Source of the DNA: AC-56 sp963702195 | GTDB lineage: Bacteria > Actinomycetota > Thermoleophilia > Solirubrobacterales > 70-9 | DNA length: 64,000 nucleotides | Direction: 5' to 3' | NCBI GenBank assembly: GCA_963702195.1 | Contig: OY969725.1 | Coordinates: 2,232,001-2,296,000, forward strand | In this document: one piece after another, positions 59,583 to 64,000 of the stretch | Numbering within the stretch: position 1 is the stretch's first letter | Layout: each line of letters opens with the position of its first letter | Translations under genes and position numbers: made by a program | The notes under the pieces: generated by a model | The model's database searches: none | What the model was told of the DNA's origin: nothing | What the model saw: the letters and a program-made list of their open reading frames with translations, nothing else

Positions 59583-60326
59583 CTATGAGGCGGATTTGTT
59601 CGCAGGCATCGTCTGCGTCTCGTCCTCGTTGCCGTCCGCCGGAACGTCGCGGTCGCCGTCTCCGCTGTCCTCGAGGGCAACCCCATCGTCGTCCCTGGCC
59701 TTCGATGCGGTATCGGCGGCTCGCTCGGCGATCGCCTTCGCGTGCTGTGTGGCGGTGCCGGAGAGCTCGCTCGAAAGCCGCTCCAGGCCCCCGAGCACCT
59801 CGTCGCGGCGCGCCTCCAGATCGGCGATCACGGACTCGATGTCCTGCTTTCGGGAATTCGCCTCGTCGACGGTGCGCTTCGCGTCGGCGCGCGCCGCGGT
59901 CAGCGTCTGCTCGGCCTCGCGGTCGGCGTCGGTGCGGGTCTTGGTCGCGTAGGCGTCGGCGTCGGTGCGGAGCTTCTGCGCGGCCGTCTCGGCGACGCTC
60001 TCCGCCTCTGCGAGGATCTTGTCCGCCTCGGCTCGGGTGCGATCGGCCTGGGCCTGCGCTCCCTCGGTCAGCCCCTCGGCCTCGCGCTCGGCCTGCACGC
60101 GCAGGCGCTCGGCGACGTCGTGGGCCTCCGTGAGGATCTTCGACGTCTCCTCGCCGACCCGCTCGAGCTCGCGCCTGACGGCGTCACTGCGACCCTGATC
60201 GGCACCGCCGGTCTCGAGCCACTCGGCCAGGCTGAGCAGGAACCTGTCGACCTCGCGCTTTTCGTAGCCACGGCGGGCGACGGGGAACGTCGCGCTGCGG
60301 ATGCGTTCGATGCTGTCTTGGTCCAC
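59583..60326 (-). CDS. DivIVA-domain coiled-coil protein
   Basis: The start is GTG 60326, supported by AGGAGG about five bases upstream, and the length is 247 residues. SIERIRSATFPVARRGYEKR EVDRFL (seen in two pieces) is the DivIVA N-terminal pattern. A long Glu/Ala/Arg coiled coil follows (about 40-200), for example RVQAEREAEGLTEGAQAQAD, and an acidic tail ends it. DivIVA proteins mark poles and septa in actinobacteria; this may be one of several paralogues. The gene is 56 bp after the hydroxybutyryl-CoA dehydrogenase stop. Confidence 0.85.
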   Translation of the reverse strand: MDQDSIERIRSATFPVARRGYEKREVDRFLLSLAEWLETGGADQGRSDAVRRELERVGEETSKILTEAHDVAERLRVQAEREAEGLTEGAQAQADRTRAEADKILAEAESVAETAAQKLRTDADAYATKTRTDADREAEQTLTAARADAKRTVDEANSRKQDIESVIADLEARRDEVLGGLERLSSELSGTATQHAKAIAERAADTASKARDDDGVALEDSGDGDRDVPADGNEDETQTMPANKSAS

Positions 60327-60392
60327 GCCTCCTCCTGTCGTTGCCGGCAAGAAGCAAGAACGCGGCCTATCGAGCCGCGAACCCGACAGCGA

Positions 60393-61277
60393 CTATAGAC
60401 CGAGCTCTGTGGGAACGGGCTGCTCCCCCGAGTAGTCGTAGAAACCCTTGCCCGACTTACGCCCGAAATACCCCGCCGCGACCATCTTGCGCAGCGTCGG
60501 CGGCGCGGCAAACCGGCGCTCGCGGTACTCGTCGAACATGATGTCGGCGATCGACTTGGTCGTGTCAAGGCCCACGAAGTCGAGAAGCGTGAACGGGCCC
60601 ATCGGGTGGTTGGCGCCGGCCTTCATCGCGGCGTCGATCTGATCGATCGACCCCACCCCCTCCTCGTAGGCACGGATCGCGTCGAGCAGGTAGGGCACCA
60701 GCAGGCGATTGACGATGAAGCCGGTCTTGTCCTTCGCGTGGACGGTGGTCTTGCCGAGCTTCTGGCCGACCTCGAACGCGGTCTTGAGCGCCTCGTCGCC
60801 CGTGGTCACCGTCTGGACCACCTCCAGCAGCGGCATCACCTGCGCGGGGTTGAAGAAGTGCATGCCGCAGAAGAGGTCGGGGCGCGACGTGGAGGCCGCC
60901 TGGTCGATCACCGCGAGGGAGGAGGTGTTGGTGGCGAAGACCGCGCCCTCCTTGACGACCGCGTCGACCTCCTTCCACATCTCGAGCTTTCCACCGAGAT
61001 CTTCGGTCATCGCCTCGATCACGAGATCGCAGTCGGCGAGTTCGCCGTACTCGAGCGTGGGCTGGATCCGGGCGCGGACGGCATCGGCGTCCTCCTGGGA
61101 GGCCTTGCCCTTCTCCACGGCGCGCGCGAGCTGCTTTTCGATCTTGCCGATGCCGCCGTCGAGCTTCTCCTGGCTCACCTCACGGACGACGACGTCCCAT
61201 CCCGCCTGGGCGCAGATCTGCGTGATCCCGTGGCCCATCAGGCCGCAGCCCACGACTCCAACCTTGCTGATCTCCAT
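60393..61277 (-). CDS. 3-hydroxybutyryl-CoA dehydrogenase
   Basis: The 294-residue protein begins with the NAD loop KVGVVGCGLMGHGITQICAQ. It has VIEAMTEDLGGK, VFATNTSSLAV, GMHFFNPAQVMPLLEVV (catalytic His) and TVHAKDKTGFIVNRLLVPYL, the 3-hydroxyacyl-CoA dehydrogenase pattern, and GANHPMGPFTLLDFVGLDTT. It interconverts acetoacetyl-CoA and 3-hydroxybutyryl-CoA. It stands near acetoacetyl-CoA synthetase and HMG-CoA lyase. Confidence 0.93.
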   Translation of the reverse strand: MEISKVGVVGCGLMGHGITQICAQAGWDVVVREVSQEKLDGGIGKIEKQLARAVEKGKASQEDADAVRARIQPTLEYGELADCDLVIEAMTEDLGGKLEMWKEVDAVVKEGAVFATNTSSLAVIDQAASTSRPDLFCGMHFFNPAQVMPLLEVVQTVTTGDEALKTAFEVGQKLGKTTVHAKDKTGFIVNRLLVPYLLDAIRAYEEGVGSIDQIDAAMKAGANHPMGPFTLLDFVGLDTTKSIADIMFDEYRERRFAAPPTLRKMVAAGYFGRKSGKGFYDYSGEQPVPTELGL

Positions 61278-61321
61278 GCGAGACGCCCCTCCTTACGGGT
61301 TCGATTTGACCGCGCGGCAGC

Positions 61322-61377
61322 CTAGATGATCGGCTCCGAATCCGCGTGTGCGCGGGGATTGGGAACCGGTCATCTAG
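61322..61377 (-). terminator. Long imperfect inverted repeat at the end of the WS/DGAT remnant
   Basis: 61322-61343 and 61356-61377 pair over 22 positions with three mismatches, separated by 12 bases. The repeat includes the remnant's TAG stop. The left arm reads CTAGATGATCGGCTCCGAAT and the right arm ends CCGGTCATCTAG. It is well placed as a terminator for the minus-strand remnant and lies before the 3-hydroxybutyryl-CoA dehydrogenase gene. Confidence 0.55.
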
Positions 61378-61689
61378 ACGCAGGGCGCTTGCGGGGCTGC
61401 GCGAGGATCAGGTCCTCCGCGCCGGCGGCCTCCGCGGCATCCGTGAGCCCGTCGATCGACCGATCGATCGCGGCCGCCAGCGAGTCACCCTGGGGCAGCA
61501 GCGCGGGGTCGGCGTAGAGCCCGAAATACGCACCGACGCCCACCGTGGTGACGCCTATTGACAGCGCGTGGCGATCGGCGATCGGCACCACGGGATAGGC
61601 CTCTGCGAGCTCGCATCCCAACATGCACAGCGGCTCGCGCGGGCCGCGAGGAACGACGCGTCGAGCGCCGACAGGCGCGACGTGGACAT
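61370..61689 (-). pseudogene. WS/DGAT acyltransferase remnant with internal deletion and frameshift
   Basis: The minus strand begins MSTSRLSALDASFLA (ATG 61687-61689), the WS/DGAT N-terminus. Then, in a different frame (two bases off), it continues as GPREPLCMLGCELAEAYPVV and ends like the WS/DGAT C-terminal domain (HALSIGVTTVGVGAYFGLYA). About 1.1 kb of the middle, including the HHxxxDG site, is missing. The intact copy is at 24137. An 84-residue frame from 61624 could be translated but has no active site. Confidence 0.85.
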
Positions 61690-61828
61690 AGGGCTGCCTC
61701 CTCCGAATCGTCGTTCGCCGCCTCGCGCCCCAGCGCGCGGCGACCCGAGCTCCGACCGAGTCAGGATTGCGGATCGGGGCCGGGTCTCGAGGGCTTTCCC
61801 GCGGTCTTAACGGGCCTTTTAGGCGAAC

Positions 61829-61845
61829 AGCCGCAAATTGCGGCT
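61829..61845 (-). terminator. Palindrome, possible terminator of the GNAT operon
   Basis: AGCCGCAA-A-TTGCGGCT is a perfect palindrome, 22 bp after the GNAT stop on the minus strand. AGCCGC/GCGGCT could form a 6-bp stem with a 5-nt loop. No T-run follows; either a weak terminator or an operator. Confidence 0.4.
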
Positions 61846-61867
61846 TCGCGATCGGATCTCATCGTCG

Positions 61868-62419
61868 TCAGGCTTCGGACAGCGGCATCCGGTAGCGCAA
61901 CTCGATCGTCCCGCCGCTCGCGTCGCGGCGCTGCATGGCGCCATCGGTCACGAATCCGAGCGCCTCGTAGAACGAGCGCGACCTTGGCGTGTCGCGGAAG
62001 GTCCACAGCGTCGCCTCGGCGAACGGGGCCCGCCTCAGGCGCTCCAGAGCGTGGCCGACGAGCTCGCGGCCGATCCCCCTGCGCCAGGCGCCCGGGTGGA
62101 CGTTGAGCGCCCAGATCTCTCCAACGGACGGGCCGGCGTCCGCGTCGCGGCTCACGCCGAAGGTGATCCAGCCCCGGACGCGTCCGTCCAGGACGCCCAC
62201 GGCGATCGACGGGACACGCTCGGCGATCCGCTCCCTGATGCGAGCCCGCAAGCCGGCCGCGTCGGGAACCAGCCCCTGCGGCACCACCCCCCGGTAGCCC
62301 TCTTCCCACGAGCGCAGCCCGATCTCAACGATGTCGTCGACGTCCTCCGACCGCGCGCTGCGAACGACGATGCTCGGTCCGGAGGTCGTCTCCTGCTCGC
62401 GGGAGGCGCCGGCCGTCAC
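61868..62419 (-). CDS. GNAT family N-acetyltransferase
   Basis: The 183-residue protein has SIVVRSARSEDVDDIVEIGL, VGEIWALNVHPGAWRRGIGR (acetyl-CoA loop R/Q-x-x-G-x-G/A as RRGIGRE), LRRAPFAEATLWTFRDTPRS and RSFYEALGFVTDG. All key GNAT motifs are present. The substrate may be an amino acid, an antibiotic or a protein N-terminus. It is the second gene of an operon with the NTF2-like protein (GTGA overlap at 62416-62419). Confidence 0.9.
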   Translation of the reverse strand: MTAGASREQETTSGPSIVVRSARSEDVDDIVEIGLRSWEEGYRGVVPQGLVPDAAGLRARIRERIAERVPSIAVGVLDGRVRGWITFGVSRDADAGPSVGEIWALNVHPGAWRRGIGRELVGHALERLRRAPFAEATLWTFRDTPRSRSFYEALGFVTDGAMQRRDASGGTIELRYRMPLSEA

Positions 62420-62805
62420 GCCGCCGCGATGCCGGCGTCCTCGAAGCGGCGGGCCATCGCCTCGGCGAGGGCGTTGAGCCCGCTCATCGGCCGCACCATC
62501 ACCATGAGCTCGCTGACCCTCCCGTCGGCGTCGAACCGCAGGAGGTCGAGACCGTCGAGCTGGCGGTCGCCGACCCGCGCCTGGAAGATGAGCGTCGCGA
62601 CGCCGTCGCCCTCGAGCTGATCGGTGTAGTGGAAGTCCTCGAAGACCTTCGCCGCGCCCTCGACGAGGATCGCCGAAACCACCGGCTTGCCCTGGTACGG
62701 CTTGAAGACCGCCGGGCTGCGGAAGACGACGTCGTCGGCGAGTGCCTCGGTCATCGCGTCGGGATCCTCGGCCTCCACGGCCGCTCTGAACCGATCGCTC
62801 AGCAT
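62416..62805 (-). CDS. NTF2-like nuclear transport factor 2 family protein
   Basis: The 129-residue protein (ATG 62805) has MLSDRFRAAVEAEDPDAMTE, DVVFRSPAVFKPYQGKPVVS and GDRQLDGLDLLRFDADGRVS, an NTF2-like fold as in SnoaL/ketosteroid isomerase relatives. No catalytic residues can be assigned. It starts 10 bp after the HMG-CoA lyase stop, so HMG-CoA lyase, NTF2-like and GNAT form one run. Confidence 0.8.
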   Translation of the reverse strand: MLSDRFRAAVEAEDPDAMTEALADDVVFRSPAVFKPYQGKPVVSAILVEGAAKVFEDFHYTDQLEGDGVATLIFQARVGDRQLDGLDLLRFDADGRVSELMVMVRPMSGLNALAEAMARRFEDAGIAAA

Positions 62806-62815
62806 TGGCCGCAGC

Positions 62816-63733
62816 TTACCTGTGCCAGTCGACTGGGCCGGCGCGCAGGACGTGCGCGCCCAGCGGGCGACCGAGCAGCTCCTGGGCGGCGCGTGCGGCG
62901 TCGATGAGGCGTTCGAGGTCGACTCCCGTCTCGACGCCCATCTCGTGGAGCATCGAGACCAGGTCCTCGGTGGAGATGTTCCCCGTGGCGCCGGGCGTGA
63001 GCGGGCTGCCGCCGAGCTCGCCGAACGCGGACTCGAACGAGCTGACCCCCTGCTCGAGCGCCGCGAGGACGTTCGCCAGGCCCTGGCCTCGGGTGTTGTG
63101 GAAGTGGGCGGTGAGCTCCACGCCGTCGAGCCGCTCGGTGGCGCTCGCGAAGAACTCCGCCACCTGCCGAGGGTTTCCCATCCCGGTCGTGTCGCCGAAC
63201 GACACCTCCTCGCAGCCCATCTCGGCAAGGGCCCCGGCGATCTCGAGCACGCGATCCGGCGACACCTCTCCCTCGTACGGGCAGCCGAAGACGACCGAGA
63301 TCACCCCCTCGCAGCGAATGCCCTCCTCCCTCGCGCGCGCGACGGTCCGGCCGAGCTCGGTGAGGGACTCGGCGATGGTCCGATTCTTGTTGCGCTCGTT
63401 ATGGCTCTCCGTGGCCGAGAGGAAGACGTTGATCTCGTCGAAGCGGTCCCGCTGCTCGAGCGCCCGCTCGAGCCCGCGCTCGTTCGGGATCAGGACCGAG
63501 TAGCTCACGCCGTCGGGGCGCTGGATGGCACCGAGCACCTCGCCGGCGTCGGCGAGCTGCGGGATCACGTCGGGGCGCACGAACGAGGTGACCTCGAGCC
63601 GCGGCAGCCCGGTGGCCGCGAGCATGTCGATCAGCCGGATCTTGTCGGGAGTCGAGATCACCTCCGGCTCGTTCTGGAAGCCGTCGCGGGGACCGACCTC
63701 GCGGATACGGACGCTGGCTGGGATCGAGGGCAC
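62816..63733 (-). CDS. mvaB: Hydroxymethylglutaryl-CoA lyase
   Basis: The 305-residue TIM-barrel protein has IREVGPRDGFQNEPEVISTP (metal Asp in PRDG), EVTSFVRPDVIPQLADAGEV, LIPNERGLERAL, VFGCPYEGEVSPDRV, GDTTGMGNPRQV and HFHNTRGQGLANVL (metal His pair). In the HMG-CoA lyase active-site loop the usual GGCPYAPGATGN reads GGSPLTPGATGN, so the catalytic Cys is Ser. It would cleave HMG-CoA to acetyl-CoA and acetoacetate, or act on a related acyl-CoA. Confidence 0.88.
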   Translation of the reverse strand: MPSIPASVRIREVGPRDGFQNEPEVISTPDKIRLIDMLAATGLPRLEVTSFVRPDVIPQLADAGEVLGAIQRPDGVSYSVLIPNERGLERALEQRDRFDEINVFLSATESHNERNKNRTIAESLTELGRTVARAREEGIRCEGVISVVFGCPYEGEVSPDRVLEIAGALAEMGCEEVSFGDTTGMGNPRQVAEFFASATERLDGVELTAHFHNTRGQGLANVLAALEQGVSSFESAFGELGGSPLTPGATGNISTEDLVSMLHEMGVETGVDLERLIDAARAAQELLGRPLGAHVLRAGPVDWHR

Positions 63734-63768
63734 GGCCGAAGCCTAGGAAGATCGCCGTTCGGCGCCGT

Positions 63769-64000
63769 CTACGCCGACTTCACGACGCCGACGTCGATGA
63801 CGCGCCGCTCGTGCGTGCCGACGCCGATCGTCCGCTCGCCCTCGAGCACCTCGACCTCGAAGCGGAGCTTGCGCCCGTCGACGATCTCGTTGAGCTTCGC
63901 TCGAACCGAGCACGTCGCGCCCTCGGCGGCCGCCGCCACGTGCTTCACGCACACCTCGAAGCCGACCGTCGCCTTGCCGTCCGGGAGATTCTCGTAGGAG
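63769..64000 (-). CDS. FlK-like thioesterase (5' end outside the window)
   Basis: The visible C-terminal 76 residues (SYENLPDGKATVGFEVCVKH, AAAAEGATCSVRAKLNEIVD, RFEVEVLEGERTIGVGTHER and VIDVGVVKSA) match the hot-dog fluoroacetyl-CoA thioesterase FlK and related thioesterases. HVAAAAEG has the usual catalytic His region, and GTHERRV the end. It hydrolyses an acyl-CoA, identity unknown. Its 5' end lies beyond base 64000. It is 35 bp upstream of HMG-CoA lyase and may be its operon leader. Confidence 0.75.
   Translation of the reverse strand, partial: SYENLPDGKATVGFEVCVKHVAAAAEGATCSVRAKLNEIVDGRKLRFEVEVLEGERTIGVGTHERRVIDVGVVKSA

Noticed and set aside
57380..59952. Very long plus-strand frame over the phosphorylase and carboxylase genes
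   Set aside because: It is a shadow: the minus-strand genes carry the family motifs, and the plus translation is Arg/Asp/His-rich throughout.
1..64000. CRISPR arrays or a defence system
   Set aside because: No short regularly spaced repeats and no Cas-like, restriction or toxin-antitoxin gene was recognised.

Overview
The window is very G+C-rich and tightly packed. It has many GTG and TTG starts and many 1-4 bp ATGA/GTGA/TGATG junctions between genes. The gene content points to an actinobacterium, most likely a Thermoleophilia/Solirubrobacterales-like soil organism: a DivIVA-type coiled-coil protein, WS/DGAT acyltransferases, F420-type LLM and PPOX enzymes, a Gram-positive-type LexA box, many VOC/SnoaL/SRPBCC small proteins and MMPL transport. 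This placement is inference from gene content; no database was searched.

Layout. 1-523 is the start of an acetone-carboxylase/hydantoinase-type subunit. 570-3608 is a DUF2993 lipoprotein-like gene converging on an MMPL transporter. 3751-10272 is a TetR regulator heading a plus-strand run: unknown propeller-like protein, arylsulfotransferase, alpha/beta hydrolase, sulfatase. Near-identical palindromes overlap the start codons of the regulator and of the sulfotransferase. 10269-14641 is a minus-strand pair: a DhlA-type haloalkane dehalogenase and a 1164-residue fusion of an aldehyde dehydrogenase with a long-chain-alcohol-oxidase-type GMC protein. 14702-31274 holds housekeeping and metabolic genes (phosphoesterase, cold shock protein, secreted BNR protein, phosphoribosyltransferase, permease, hydrolase, GT39-like enzyme, lactate-monooxygenase-like enzyme, WS/DGAT, F420 enzymes, acetolactate decarboxylase, K+/H+ antiporter). 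31317-32295 holds two orphan genes in visibly less G+C-rich DNA. 32297-43238 holds small-domain proteins, short-chain dehydrogenases, an MFS exporter, VOC and DUF899 proteins and an HxlR regulator.

43258-46747 looks like a decayed integrative element at a tRNA-Pro gene. A 47-bp partial copy of the tRNA 3' half lies at the far end, two ~125-bp direct repeats each carry a covarying palindrome, a four-gene operon encodes a cytochrome b6-type protein without a Rieske gene, and an IS481 transposase is cut short beside the tRNA terminator. A five-tRNA neighbourhood follows (Pro-GGG, Gly-UCC, Trp-CCA, Leu-UAG, Leu-CAA, 46674-49714), with a CAP-domain protein, a small HNH protein whose start codon lies inside a perfect LexA box, and an SRAP (YedK/HMCES) protein.

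49809-64000 holds an M28 peptidase, a secreted YWTD-repeat protein, acetoacetyl-CoA synthetase, a GGDEF/degenerate HD-GYP protein, a methylthioadenosine salvage pair, an acyl-CoA carboxylase beta subunit, a DivIVA-like protein, 3-hydroxybutyryl-CoA dehydrogenase, a WS/DGAT gene reduced to its two ends, a GNAT, an NTF2-like protein, HMG-CoA lyase and a partial FlK-like thioesterase. Several enzymes (acetone-carboxylase-type subunit, acetoacetyl-CoA synthetase, 3-hydroxybutyryl-CoA dehydrogenase, HMG-CoA lyase, acyl-CoA carboxylase) meet at acetoacetate, and the dehalogenase/oxidase/dehydrogenase set would carry haloalkanes or long alcohols to acids.
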